Source of the DNA: Candidatus Rokubacteria bacterium 13_2_20CM_69_15_1
GTDB lineage: Bacteria; Methylomirabilota; Methylomirabilia; Rokubacteriales; CSP1-6
DNA length: 45,477 nucleotides
NCBI GenBank assembly: GCA_001914535.1
Contig: MNCR01000014.1
Coordinates: 1 to 45,477, forward strand
Direction of reading: 5' to 3'
The notes beneath the pieces are model-generated. The model saw only the letters and a list, made by a program, of their open reading frames with translations. It did not search any database and was not told the DNA's origin. Of this stretch, positions 1 through 10,078 are shown in pieces. The first letter of the stretch is position 1; every line of letters starts with the position of its first letter. A program made the position numbers and the translations under genes.

Positions 1-343
1 TCCCGTCGAACACCAGCGCGCTCCCGTACCGCCCCGCCGTCGTCCACGTCGCCCCGTTGAGCGTCCCCGTGTTGCCGTTCCCCGACGCGTCCGCGACCGT
101 CGTCCCGCTCCCCTCGTTGAACGCGTACGCCGCCACCAGCCCCGTCTGCGCGCGCGCGGGCGAGTTCCCGACCAGCACCGTTGCGACGCCCAGGACCAGC
201 CATGCGAACCGTCGACGTCGGGCAGCGGCTCGAGTGCGCTGCGCATGCCCGGCAGCGAGCGCGGCCAAGCGAATGCGGCGCGCGACTCCCGCACCAGGTT
301 CTCGCGTCATCTTAGTCGCCGCCGCGGTCACTCTCACGCTCAT
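1..343 (-). CDS. N-terminal part of a secreted LamG-domain protein (cut by window edge)
   Basis: Read on the minus strand, this frame is open to the window edge. It encodes a long Arg-rich N-region, a hydrophobic stretch (FAWLVLGVATVLVG), an ARA|Q-type signal cleavage site, and then the start of a LamG/concanavalin A-like domain. The domain shows the familiar order AYAFNEGSG, then VADASGNGNTGTLNGATW, then a Gly-Arg-Tyr-Gly turn leading to VFDG. Such domains usually bind carbohydrate or pack into extracellular adhesins. Two in-frame ATGs are possible, at 343 and 310; neither has a clear Shine-Dalgarno sequence, and the N-region is long with either. The full length and C-terminal domains are unknown. 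The gene is divergent from the solute-binding protein gene. Confidence 0.72.
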   Translation of the reverse strand, partial: MSVRVTAAATKMTREPGAGVARRIRLAALAAGHAQRTRAAARRRRFAWLVLGVATVLVGNSPARAQTGLVAAYAFNEGSGTTVADASGNGNTGTLNGATWTTAGRYGSALVFDG

Positions 344-423
344 CACGCTCGCTCGCTCGCATCAGCCCTGTCGGCTCCGGGCCGTGGTGCGCGAGCGTAG
401 GCTGAGACGCGCGACATTGCAAT

Positions 424-450
424 CAAATCCTCGGCCGATTTCCGGATTTG
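424..450. promoter_or_regulatory. Inverted repeat in the LamG/solute-binding-protein divergent region
   Basis: CAAATCC at 424-430 is complementary to GGATTTG at 444-450, with a 13-nt spacer. It lies in the 331-bp divergent intergenic region (344-674), the most AT-rich stretch nearby. It could be an operator or a small hairpin; nothing else identifies it. The rest of this intergenic region holds only the promoter at 576-604 and a Shine-Dalgarno sequence. Confidence 0.25.
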
Positions 451-575
451 CAGCGTGATTTCGGCAACAGTGCAACGGCGTGCGCGCAAACTTTTGCATA
501 GTCGTGGCGTATCGCGGCCGGCTCAAAAAGAGAAACACGCGAAGAATCGACCAATTGCCTCGCGCGGGCTTCGGC

Positions 576-604
576 TTGTCGGCATCCACGTGGAGGCGTA
601 TACT
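576..604 (+). promoter_or_regulatory. Sigma-70-like promoter for the solute-binding protein operon
   Basis: TTGTCG at 576-581 (4 of 6 matches to TTGACA), a 17-nt spacer and TATACT at 599-604 (5 of 6 to TATAAT) lie about 70 bp upstream of the ATG at 675. This predicts a 5' leader of roughly 60 nt that includes an AGGAGG-type ribosome site just before the ATG. Confidence 0.55.
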
Positions 605-674
605 CGGCGGCCGAACCCGCGCAAGAGTCGGGTGAGATATCGCCAGCTGCCATCCTCAACGAGGAGGACCGTTC

Positions 675-2087
675 ATGGCTCAGACCCGTCGCACGTTCCT
701 GAAGACTGCAGTCGCGGGAGCCGCCAGCGCGCTCGGCATACCGGCGACGCCGCACGCCGCGGACGCGAAGTTGACCGTCTGGTGGAACAAGGGCTACTAC
801 CCCGAAGAAGACGCCGCGATGCAGAAGATCGTGAAGGAGTTCGAGGCGACGCACAAGGCCGAGGTCGACCTCTCCTTCACCGCGCAGGAGGACCTGCTCA
901 AGAAGATCACGGCCTCGCTCATCGCGCATCGTGTGCCCGACGTCGCCTTCTGTTTCTACAACGACTGGCAAGTCGTTCCCAAATTCGGCTGGGACAATCA
1001 GCTCGCCGACGTGTCCGACGTCATCCAGGCGCTCAGGCCCCGCTACAACGAGAAGCTGCTGCCGGTCGCCTACGTCACGAACGGCAAGACGAAGAAGCGG
1101 GCGTACTACGGCGTGCCGATCGAGGCCCAGACGATGCACATCCATTACTGGCGCGACCTGCTGCGCGAGGTCGGCATGGCGGACGACCCGGCCAAGATTC
1201 CGATGAAGTGGGACGAGTACTGGAACTACTGGAAGAAGGCGCAGGACGCCCTCCGGAAGAAGGACCCCGCGAAGTACGGCAAGCTCTACGGCATCGGCAT
1301 GACCGAGTCCACGCGGGCCAGCGACACGCTCTACAACTTCGAGATGGCGCTGCTCTCGTTCAACGGCGAGACGGTGGACAAGGACGGCAAGGTCGTCGCC
1401 GACGCGCCGAGGAATCACGAGGCGATCGTCAAGACGCTCACGTGGTTCGGTGAGCTCTTCACGTCCGGCTACGTCCCGCCCGACGCCACCAACTGGACGG
1501 ACGGCGACAACAACGCGGGCTTCCACAGCCGCACGATCGTGATGACGCCGAACCCGTCGCAGTCGATCCCCGCGGCCCAGTTCTTCAACAAGGACGACGC
1601 CGAGAAGAAGAACTACTTCGACAACATGGCGACGATCGAGTGGCCGGACGGCCCCGACGGCAAGAAGGCCCGATACCTCTCGGCCGTGAAGACGATCGTC
1701 GTTCCCAAGGACGCGAAGAACCCGACGCTGGCCAAGGAGTTCATCAAGTTCGTCGTCGAGAAGAACCGCTTCAGCGAATACATCAAGGCGGCGAATGGCC
1801 GCTGGTTCCCCGCGTTCAACGACGTGGCCGCCGACCCGTTCTGGCGCACGGGGCACAAGGGCCCCAAGGGCCAGAAGGACATGCACGTCCCCGTGGCGAC
1901 CACGATCTTCCTGGACCGCGAGAACAAGGTGTTCGAGCACTACAAGAACCCCGCGTTCTCCCAGCTCTACGACGAGAACGTCTGGGGTAAGGCGATGGCG
2001 CGGATCGCCATCGACAAGTGGCCGGCCGAGAAGGCCGCCGACGAGGCGATCGAGCGCATGAAGGCGATCTTCGCCGGCTACAAGTAA
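675..2087 (+). CDS. Tat-exported extracellular solute-binding protein, ABC transporter family 1
   Basis: A 470-aa protein with a twin-arginine signal: TRRTFLK at residues 4-10, then a hydrophobic stretch and an Ala-rich cleavage region near residue 30. The mature part starts KLTVWWNKGYY, typical of family 1 (MalE/UgpB-like) sugar-binding proteins, and keeps the family's length and late Lys-rich 'NPTLAKEFIKFVVEKN' helix. It should bind a sugar or polyol in the periplasm and pass it to the two permeases downstream. AGGAGG precedes the ATG by about 8 nt. Tat export suggests folding before transport. The substrate cannot be read from sequence. Confidence 0.88.
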   Translation: MAQTRRTFLKTAVAGAASALGIPATPHAADAKLTVWWNKGYYPEEDAAMQKIVKEFEATHKAEVDLSFTAQEDLLKKITASLIAHRVPDVAFCFYNDWQVVPKFGWDNQLADVSDVIQALRPRYNEKLLPVAYVTNGKTKKRAYYGVPIEAQTMHIHYWRDLLREVGMADDPAKIPMKWDEYWNYWKKAQDALRKKDPAKYGKLYGIGMTESTRASDTLYNFEMALLSFNGETVDKDGKVVADAPRNHEAIVKTLTWFGELFTSGYVPPDATNWTDGDNNAGFHSRTIVMTPNPSQSIPAAQFFNKDDAEKKNYFDNMATIEWPDGPDGKKARYLSAVKTIVVPKDAKNPTLAKEFIKFVVEKNRFSEYIKAANGRWFPAFNDVAADPFWRTGHKGPKGQKDMHVPVATTIFLDRENKVFEHYKNPAFSQLYDENVWGKAMARIAIDKWPAEKAADEAIERMKAIFAGYK

Positions 2088-2097
2088 GCCCGCCCCG

Positions 2098-2970
2098 ATG
2101 AGCGCCCCGACGCGCGACGGAGGCCCGAGAGCGCCGTCGCGCGCCGCGCGGCTGCTCCGCTCTCGCACCACGCACGGCTTCTTCTTCACGGCGCCGCTCC
2201 TCGTCCTCTTCGCGGCGTTCGTGATCTACCCGATGGCGTTCGGGATCTATTACGCCCTCGACGCCGACAGCTACCGCGCGCTCTTCTCGGACCCGACCTT
2301 CCGGCAGACCGTCGTCAACACGCTCTGGTACGTCGGCTTCGCCGTCAACCTGAAGCTCGTCCTGGCGCTCCTCCTCTCGGGGATCCTCGACTTCCCGTTC
2401 GTGTGGATCCGGGTCCTGGCCGCGCTGTTCCTGATCCCCTGGGCCGTCCCCGCGCTGCCCGGCATTCTCTCGTTCCGGTGGATGCTCAACTCGCAGTGGG
2501 GCATCTTCAACCATCTGCTCTCGAAGTTCGGCCTCGCCTCGGTGCCATGGCTCGCCCAGCACGACACCGCGCTCGGCGCCGTGATGATCTTCCACATCTG
2601 GAAGTACCTGCCCTTCTGGACGATCATCTTCCTGGCGGGGCGCCGCGCGATTCCGAACGAGCTCTACGAGGCGACCGCGATCGACGGCGCCTCGCCGGTG
2701 CAGAACTTCTTCTACGTGACGTTCCCGCTGCTCCGGAACCTCTATCTGATCTGCACGCTGCTCTCGATGGTCTTCACGCTCGGCGACTTCACGGTGCCCT
2801 GGCTCATGACGGGCGGTGCCCCGGGCGACTCGACCCACGTGCTGGCGACCCTCGCGTACCGCTACACGTTCGCGATGGGGCGGCTCGAGTGGGGACTGGC
2901 CACCTTCGCGGTGGCCCTGCCCGTGACGCTCGGCTTCATCGGCCTGTTGCTCCGGTGGGTGAAGATTTGA
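2098..2970 (+). CDS. ABC transporter permease, MalF/UgpA type
   Basis: A 290-aa integral membrane protein with about six hydrophobic segments, beginning around residues 28-50. The cytoplasmic EAA loop that contacts the ATPase is clear at about residues 189-210 (YEATAIDG, then the conserved Pro before LL). The gene starts 10 bp after the binding-protein stop, so it belongs to the same operon, and its 3' end overlaps the second permease. No periplasmic MalF-like insertion is present. It forms a heterodimer channel with the next product. No cognate ATP-binding subunit is encoded nearby; a shared MsmK/UgpC-type ATPase encoded elsewhere is likely. Confidence 0.88.
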   Translation: MSAPTRDGGPRAPSRAARLLRSRTTHGFFFTAPLLVLFAAFVIYPMAFGIYYALDADSYRALFSDPTFRQTVVNTLWYVGFAVNLKLVLALLLSGILDFPFVWIRVLAALFLIPWAVPALPGILSFRWMLNSQWGIFNHLLSKFGLASVPWLAQHDTALGAVMIFHIWKYLPFWTIIFLAGRRAIPNELYEATAIDGASPVQNFFYVTFPLLRNLYLICTLLSMVFTLGDFTVPWLMTGGAPGDSTHVLATLAYRYTFAMGRLEWGLATFAVALPVTLGFIGLLLRWVKI

Positions 2971-3824
2971 GCGCGCCCGGCCGGCGGAAACGGCGCGGCC
3001 TCCACATCGGGCTCTCCCTGGTCGCGATCGTGCTCCTCGGCTGGACGCTCTTCCCCGTCTACTACATGCTGCTGCTCTCGTTCACCAGGACGGACGACCT
3101 GTTCCAGCCCGGCTTCTACGTCGACCACCCGACCGTGAAGAACTACACGTACACGATGGGGCAGGAGAACCCCTTCGTCCGCTACTTCTGGCATCAGATC
3201 GGGAACAGCCTCGTCGTGGCCCTCTGGGCCATGGCGCTCGTCGCGGCCGTCGCCGCGCTGGGCTCGTTCGCGATGGCCCGGATGAAGTTCCGCTTCCGCC
3301 GCTTCGTGTCGGGGTTGACGCTCTTCACCTACGTCATCCCCTCGTCGTTCCTCGCGATCCCGTTCTTCAAGATGATGGCCGACTACGACCTGATCGACAC
3401 GAAGCTGTCCCTCATCCTCGCCATGACGACGTTCGCGTCGCCCTACGCCCTCTGGGTGCTGTCCGATTACGCGCGCTCGCTGCCGCCCGAGATCGAGGAG
3501 GCCGGCGCGATCGACGGCGCCGGGACGCTCGCCACGTTCTTCCACCTCTACCTTCCGCTGATCCGCCCGCCGCTGATCGCGATCGGGACCTACGCCTTCC
3601 TCTACGCCTGGAACGAGTACCTGTACGCCCTGCTCTTGCTGACGGGTGAGCCGCGCGTCACGCTGCCGGTGGCGATGTCGAATTTCCTGACGACCGACAA
3701 CGCGCCCTGGAACCTCCTGATGGCCGTCTCGACCGTGTACGCGATCCCCCCGGTCGTCCTCTACTACTGCTTCAAGCGCTATCTCGTCAGCGGCCTCGTC
3801 TCGGGCGCCGTCTCGGGCACGTGA
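2967..3824 (+). CDS. ABC transporter permease, MalG/UgpE type
   Basis: A 285-aa membrane protein with an N-terminal basic stretch, TM1 at about residues 13-35 and an EAA loop at about 178-200 (IEEAGAIDGAG). I place the start at TTG 2967, which overlaps the upstream TGA as TTGA, with GGTGGGTGAAG just upstream. GTG at 2955 is the alternative and adds four residues. It is the second half of the sugar permease pair. The open frame continues far upstream on this strand, but that part is a shadow of the first permease. Confidence 0.86.
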   Translation: MSAPGRRKRRGLHIGLSLVAIVLLGWTLFPVYYMLLLSFTRTDDLFQPGFYVDHPTVKNYTYTMGQENPFVRYFWHQIGNSLVVALWAMALVAAVAALGSFAMARMKFRFRRFVSGLTLFTYVIPSSFLAIPFFKMMADYDLIDTKLSLILAMTTFASPYALWVLSDYARSLPPEIEEAGAIDGAGTLATFFHLYLPLIRPPLIAIGTYAFLYAWNEYLYALLLLTGEPRVTLPVAMSNFLTTDNAPWNLLMAVSTVYAIPPVVLYYCFKRYLVSGLVSGAVSGT

Positions 3825-3826
3825 TC

Positions 3827-3844
3827 CGCACGCGCCGGCGTGTG
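3827..3844 (+). terminator. Short GC hairpin after the permease operon
   Basis: CACGC at 3829-3833 pairs with GCGTG at 3838-3842 around a GCCG loop, extendable by about two pairs. It lies between the permease stop and the convergent lipoprotein gene. There is no T-run, so this is only a possible terminator. Confidence 0.33.
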
Positions 3845-3877
3845 AGCGGGATTCCGACCCCGGGCTGGTGACGGCGA

Positions 3878-5101
3878 TCACTGCAGGCGGTAGGCGACGA
3901 GGTCTCGAACTTGAAGGCCCGAATCCAATCGCTCACGGATCCGAACGGGATTTTTGAGCTCGGGAGCGTACCATTCTTCATAGCGAATCGCCGTCGTCCG
4001 CGTGTTTCGGTAAGCAATCTTGAGCGTCCGAAACGTGCCGGCCGGCACCCCGACTGTCTCCTCACCCTCGACGGAGACGGTGTCCTCCCACTCGGTGGTC
4101 CGGCGATCGACGGGTCTGTCTTCGCGAAACGCCTGCTCCCATATCTTTCCTACCTCGAGCGGCCACACGTACCGGATTCTCGACGGAGAGTGCTGCCTGA
4201 CCACCGCCCCGTTCACGGTCTCGCGCGTGTGGGCAAGATCGGCTGTTCGATAGAAAATTTCTCGCGTCCCTTGCTTGATCACGTAGTGGGAGACGCCTTC
4301 GACCATTTCTTCACGGTCGACCGACCAGACATACATCCCGTTCCCTGTGGGACTCTGAAGGCAGAAGGTCCACGTGTCACCCGGCTTCCAGACGGGCACC
4401 GGCACCGGTATCGCAGCAACCGCCGAACGCGAAGTCGGTTTCTCCGCCGCGAGCGCTCCCGCGCTGTCCCTGGGGTCCCTGGAGTCGAGCGGGATCGACT
4501 CCTCGATTCCAGCCAGCAGCGGTGCGCTGTCAGGAAAGCGCGCGATGAGGTTCGCAATCTCGTCAGCGGGCAGGCGATGGCCCGGCGCAAGCGCGCCGCC
4601 GCACGCGATGACTCCCTGGGCCCGACGGAGATGGGTGACCATCGTTCGCACCGCCTCCGTCTCACTCATGCCTCGAACGCGCATCAGGATCTCGACGGCT
4701 TTCGCGTTGGCGTCGAGTTCGCGCAGTTCCTGTGCCCGCTGAAGCTCTGCCATTGACGGCCCGGACATCGGCTCATGTCCCAGGACGTAATGCGCCAGCT
4801 CGTGGGCCACGAGCGCGGTCGGAGTGCCCGAACCGAGCGTTCGCGCGTTGAGGTAGAAGTTCCCCTGGCGATATCGCCCACCGATCCCCAGGTTGGTCGC
4901 CGGCTCGATGGTGACGCGAATCTGAGGCAGGTTGTAGGCCGTCGCCGTCCCATCGGCGAAGTGCTGAACGTCGGCGACCGTGTCCTGCTCCTGCGGTGTC
5001 AGGGTGGCGCAGCCGACGACAATGATGACCAATGCCGCGACCACGAATCCGTGACGCCTTCTGAGCGCGCCGATCGACGAGGGCGGGGCGGCGAAAGACA
5101 T
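3878..5101 (-). CDS. M48-like zinc metalloprotease lipoprotein
   Basis: A 407-aa protein. Residues 12-31 form a lipoprotein signal (basic RRRH, hydrophobic core, then VVGC with Cys31 as the lipidation site). A HELAH zinc motif lies at residues 100-104 and ELDAN at 128-132, giving the third ligand as in M48-type peptidases. The C-terminal half (about 235-407) is beta-rich, with no membrane segments and no name I can give it. The ATG at 5101 has AAGGAG at good spacing; GTG at 5104 also opens the frame. It is a single gene, convergent with the permease operon and divergent from thiC. It is probably a periplasmic or outer-membrane-attached protease or chaperone; the substrate is unknown. Confidence 0.75.
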   Translation of the reverse strand: MSFAAPPSSIGALRRRHGFVVAALVIIVVGCATLTPQEQDTVADVQHFADGTATAYNLPQIRVTIEPATNLGIGGRYRQGNFYLNARTLGSGTPTALVAHELAHYVLGHEPMSGPSMAELQRAQELRELDANAKAVEILMRVRGMSETEAVRTMVTHLRRAQGVIACGGALAPGHRLPADEIANLIARFPDSAPLLAGIEESIPLDSRDPRDSAGALAAEKPTSRSAVAAIPVPVPVWKPGDTWTFCLQSPTGNGMYVWSVDREEMVEGVSHYVIKQGTREIFYRTADLAHTRETVNGAVVRQHSPSRIRYVWPLEVGKIWEQAFREDRPVDRRTTEWEDTVSVEGEETVGVPAGTFRTLKIAYRNTRTTAIRYEEWYAPELKNPVRIRERLDSGLQVRDLVAYRLQ

Positions 5102-5235
5102 CACGTGCTCCTTCGCGCGACGGCGATCAGGGCAGAGGGCGCGACCGCCACGTCAGTCGTCGCTGGGCGGGAGACTACGTCATCGGGCGTTCTCGCACAA
5201 GGGCGGTCGCGCAGGCCTCCCTCTCGGGCCCGGAC

Positions 5236-5264
5236 TTGCTCGCCGGCGAGTTCGAGCGTAGCCT
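5236..5264 (+). promoter_or_regulatory. Possible thiC promoter upstream of the riboswitch
   Basis: TTGCTC at 5236-5241, a 17-nt spacer and TAGCCT at 5259-5264 lie 37 bp before the riboswitch core. Both hexamers are weak matches, so this is a suggestion from position and spacing. Confidence 0.28.
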
Positions 5265-5300
5265 AGGGCTGGCAACAAGCGCACGCTCACTCGTCGTAAT

Positions 5301-7113
<1,813 letters not shown>

Positions 7114-7162
7114 GGCGAGCCACCCGTCCCTCGCCCACGTCGGCGGGCCCCACGGCGGGGCT

Positions 7163-7345
7163 TCAGCGGGGGGACGACTGCCGGTTCTGCTCGAAGCGTT
7201 CCCGCAGCTCGCGGAGAGCGAGGAAGGTCGCAGCGTCGATAGCCTCGTCCTTCCTCAGGATGCGGACCATCGCGACGAAGCCAGCGACCACAATCGCCGC
7301 CACCAGTCCGAGCACGCCGAGGAGAACCCAGTGCGTGAGATCCAT
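7163..7345 (-). CDS. Small single-pass membrane protein of unknown function
   Basis: A 60-aa protein with one strong hydrophobic segment (about residues 6-27, WVLLGVLGLVAAIVVAGFVAMV), followed by a charged tail rich in Arg and Glu. GGAGG sits about 7 nt before ATG 7345; GTG 7348 is an alternative. It lies downstream of ntrC on the same strand after a 129-nt gap that holds nothing I recognise, and it is convergent with thiC. I do not recognise a family. Confidence 0.5.
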   Translation of the reverse strand: MDLTHWVLLGVLGLVAAIVVAGFVAMVRILRKDEAIDAATFLALRELRERFEQNRQSSPR

Positions 7346-7474
7346 CACTCGCCCTCCGTGGACTTATTGAACCAGGCGGCCCCGCTCTGGTCAACGTGCG
7401 AGGTCGGATACACGCGACCGTGGCCCCGGCACCGATCGGGCGACCGAGGTTCCCACCAAAGGGCCGACGTGGCC

Positions 7475-8905
7475 TCAGTCCTCGAGGCCGCCGGGGTCGA
7501 TCCCGTGCTCGACGAGCTTCTTCCGTAGCGTGTTGCGGTTGATGCCGAGGATCTGCGCCGCGCGCACCTGGTTGCCGCCCGTCTCGCGCAGGACCGCGCG
7601 CAGGAGCGGCTTCTCGACGAGGCCGAGGATCAACGCGTAGAGGTTGGCGCTCGCCTGCTCGCGGAGGCCGCGGACGCACTCGACCAGCTTGCGCTCGATG
7701 ATCTCCTCGAGCGTCGCGTCTCCGGCGACCGACGTCGCCGCCGACACGGGCCCGATCGGCAGGTGCTCGGGCAGGATCACGCCGCTCGTGGCCATGACCA
7801 TCGCGCGCTGGATGACGTTCTCCAGCTCACGGACGTTCCCGGGCCAGTCGTGGCCGACCAGACGGTCGAGCGCCTCGGGGGCCGCGCCCCGCTCGCCGAG
7901 GTCGCCCGCGTACTTCGAGAGGAAGTGTTCGACGAGCAGGGGGATGTCGCGCCGCCGCTCGCGGAGCGGCGGGAGGTGGACGGTCACGACGTTCAGGCGG
8001 TAGTACAGATCCTCGCGGAAGCGTCCCTCCCGCATGAGCGCTTCGAGGTCGCGGTTGGTCGCCGCGAGCACGCGCGCGTCGATGCGGATCGAGTCGGTCC
8101 CGCCCACGCGCTCGATCGTGCGCTCCTGGAGCGATCGCAGCAGCTTCGTCTGGAGGTCGACGGGCATGTCGCCGATCTCGTCGAGGTAGAGCGTTCCCCC
8201 GTGCGCCAGCTCGAGCCTGCCGAGCTTCCGCTCTTTCGCGTCCGTGAATGCGCCGCGCTCGTGCCCGAACATCTCGGACTCGAGGAGGGGCCCCGGGATC
8301 GCGGCGCAGGACACGGCCACGAACGGCCGCCCGGCCCGCCGGCTGTAGTGGTGGATCGCGCGTGCGACCAGCTCCTTGCCGGTGCCCGACTCGCCGCGGA
8401 GCAGCACGGTGACGTCGCGCGAGGCGACGCGGCCGATCGTCTTGTAGACGTCCTGCATGCGCGGGTGCCGGCCGATCAGAGCGCCGAACTCCCAGACCTC
8501 CTGGAGCCCGCTCTTGAGCTGGATCACCTCCTGCGTGAGCCGGCGCGCGGCCAGGGCCCGCTCGGCGAGGAGCACGACCTCGTCGAGGTCGAAGGGCTTT
8601 GCGAGGTAGTCATAGGCGCCGCGTTGCATGGCCTGGATCGCGGTGTCCATCGTGCCGTGGGCCGTTATCACCACCACGGTCGCGTCGGCGCGGATCTCAC
8701 GGATTCGCGCGAGCGCGGCCAGGCCGTCCACGCCCGGCATCCGCACGTCGAGGAAGACGAGGTCGAAGGGCTCGGCCTCGAACTCCTGGATCGCGCCGGG
8801 GCCGTCCTTGACCGAGGTGACCTCGTACCCCGCCTGCCTGAGGCCCTTCTCGAGGACCCAGCGCAGGCTGTCTTCGTCGTCCGCGATCAGGACGCGGGCC
8901 GTCAT
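7475..8905 (-). CDS. Sigma-54-dependent NtrC-family response regulator
   Basis: A 476-aa three-domain regulator. The receiver domain (residues 1-120) has the acidic pair DDE near residue 10 and phospho-acceptor Asp53 in FLDVRMPG. The AAA+ domain (about 143-380) has Walker A GESGTGKE at 171-178, Walker B TLYLDEIGD near 238-246, and the sigma-54 contact loop as GAFTDA at 218-223 instead of canonical GAFTGA. The C-terminal Fis-type helix-turn-helix reads NQVRAAQILGINRNTLRKKL. It pairs with the kinase upstream and should activate RpoN promoters. No clear Shine-Dalgarno sequence precedes the ATG because the intergenic repeat ends 2 nt before it. Confidence 0.93.
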   Translation of the reverse strand: MTARVLIADDEDSLRWVLEKGLRQAGYEVTSVKDGPGAIQEFEAEPFDLVFLDVRMPGVDGLAALARIREIRADATVVVITAHGTMDTAIQAMQRGAYDYLAKPFDLDEVVLLAERALAARRLTQEVIQLKSGLQEVWEFGALIGRHPRMQDVYKTIGRVASRDVTVLLRGESGTGKELVARAIHHYSRRAGRPFVAVSCAAIPGPLLESEMFGHERGAFTDAKERKLGRLELAHGGTLYLDEIGDMPVDLQTKLLRSLQERTIERVGGTDSIRIDARVLAATNRDLEALMREGRFREDLYYRLNVVTVHLPPLRERRRDIPLLVEHFLSKYAGDLGERGAAPEALDRLVGHDWPGNVRELENVIQRAMVMATSGVILPEHLPIGPVSAATSVAGDATLEEIIERKLVECVRGLREQASANLYALILGLVEKPLLRAVLRETGGNQVRAAQILGINRNTLRKKLVEHGIDPGGLED

Positions 8906-8906
8906 G

Positions 8907-9004
8907 GTATCGGGGTCCGCGAGGCCGGCATCAACCGTAGGTGGCCTGAGAAAGGCACGCTCAGCTCCGTTGTATCGGGGTCCGCGAGGCCGGGATCACT
9001 CGGC
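8907..9004. repeat. Dispersed intergenic repeat, copy A (ntrB/ntrC gap)
   Basis: A 22-bp sequence (starting GTATCGGGGTCC) occurs identically at 8907-8928 and 8972-8993. Between them lies the family core: AACCGTAGGTGGCC, then CTGAG-N9-CTCAG, then CTCCGT. The element fills the whole ntrB/ntrC gap. In gene direction it encodes two tiny frames. The first, ATG 9008 to TGA 8961 (15 codons), begins in an ATGA overlap with the ntrB stop. The second, CTG 8964 to TGA 8902 (20 codons), begins in a CTGA overlap and ends in an ATGA overlap with the ntrC start. Confidence 0.8.
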
Positions 9005-10078
9005 TCATTTGGCAATCGGGAGGAAGCAGGTCACGACGGTGCCACGCCCCGCGTCGCTCTCCACCTGGATGGCGCCGCGGTGCTCCTCGAGGATCCGGTG
9101 GCAGACGGCGAGCCCGAGCCCGAGGCCCTTGTCTTTCGTGGTGAAGAACGGGTCGAAGATCCGCGAACGTACCTCCGCGGGGATCCCGGCGCCCTCGTCC
9201 ACCACCTTGGCCTCGACCATGCTCCGCTGTCCCACGCCGAGGTCGATCTTGCCGAAGAGGGGGTTGAGGCTCACGCGGGTCGTGAGCGTCAGCCGCCCGC
9301 CGGACGGCATGGCGTCGATCGCGTTGCGCACGAGGTTGTGAAACACCTGGACGAGCTGGTCCTCGTCGCCGAGGATCGGCGGCAGGCTCGGGTCGTAGCT
9401 CCGCACCAGCGCGACCTTGCGCTCGCGGCATGCTTCCTCGTGGAGCATCGCGATGCGCTCCAGGAGCTGGTGAAGGTTGAGCGGCACCAGGCGCAGCTGG
9501 ACGGGCCGCGCCAGGTCGAGCAGCATCTCGATGATCCGGTTCACGCGGTCGACCTCGGTGAGGAGCACGTCCGTGTACTCGGCGAGCCGCGTGTCGGCCC
9601 CGAGCTCACGCTTCAAGAGCTGGACGGCGCCCCGGATCGCGCCGAGCGGGTTTCGCACCTCGTGGGCGAGGCCGACCGCCATGCGGCCGGCGGCGGCGAG
9701 CGTCTCGCCGCGCCGCACCTCGGCCTCGAGCTGGCGGACCCTGGAGAGGTCGCGCAGCACGCCGACGGCGCCCTCGACGCTCCCGTCGCGCGCGAAGAGC
9801 GGCGCGGTGACGAGGCTCACGGGCACCCGCCGGTTCTCGCCCCGGTCCACGAACCCCTCCGCCTCCGAGCGGCTCTCTCCGGTGGAGACCGTCTCGCCGA
9901 GGCGGCGCACGACGGAGGTGTCGGGCGGAAAGACCTCCTTGAGGTAGCGGCCCTCCGCCCGACGCGCCGAGCGTTCGGTCAGGACCTCGGCGGCCGCGTT
10001 CCAGAAGACGATCCGCAGGCTCGTGTCGACGGCGATCACCGCGTCGGGCAGGCCGGCGAGGACGCCTTCGTAATTCAC
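9005..10078 (-). CDS. PAS-domain sensor histidine kinase, NtrB type
   Basis: A 357-aa soluble kinase. A PAS domain fills residues 5-110 (LPDAVIAVDTSLRIVFWN). HisKA follows with the phospho-acceptor His139 in LAHEVRNPLGAIRGAVQLL. The HATPase_c domain has N-box HNLVRNAIDAMP, G1 DEGAGI, the F-box FFTTKDKGLGLGL and G2 motifs. There is no membrane segment, so it senses a cytoplasmic signal, like NtrB/GlnL. It starts at GTG 10078 with a GTGA overlap with the tsaD stop and is the cognate partner of the NtrC-type regulator downstream. The signal (nitrogen or other) cannot be read here because no glnA or glnB is nearby. Confidence 0.92.
   Translation of the reverse strand: MNYEGVLAGLPDAVIAVDTSLRIVFWNAAAEVLTERSARRAEGRYLKEVFPPDTSVVRRLGETVSTGESRSEAEGFVDRGENRRVPVSLVTAPLFARDGSVEGAVGVLRDLSRVRQLEAEVRRGETLAAAGRMAVGLAHEVRNPLGAIRGAVQLLKRELGADTRLAEYTDVLLTEVDRVNRIIEMLLDLARPVQLRLVPLNLHQLLERIAMLHEEACRERKVALVRSYDPSLPPILGDEDQLVQVFHNLVRNAIDAMPSGGRLTLTTRVSLNPLFGKIDLGVGQRSMVEAKVVDEGAGIPAEVRSRIFDPFFTTKDKGLGLGLAVCHRILEEHRGAIQVESDAGRGTVVTCFLPIAK

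Noticed and set aside
423-2189. A 588-codon minus-strand frame opposite the solute-binding protein
   Set aside because: Antisense shadow of a confidently identified gene with a good start.
8907-9000. Plus-strand peptide RRWPE(K/N)GTL shared by repeat copies as a real gene
   Set aside because: It has no start site, is antisense to the operon in A and D, and follows from DNA conservation of the repeat core.
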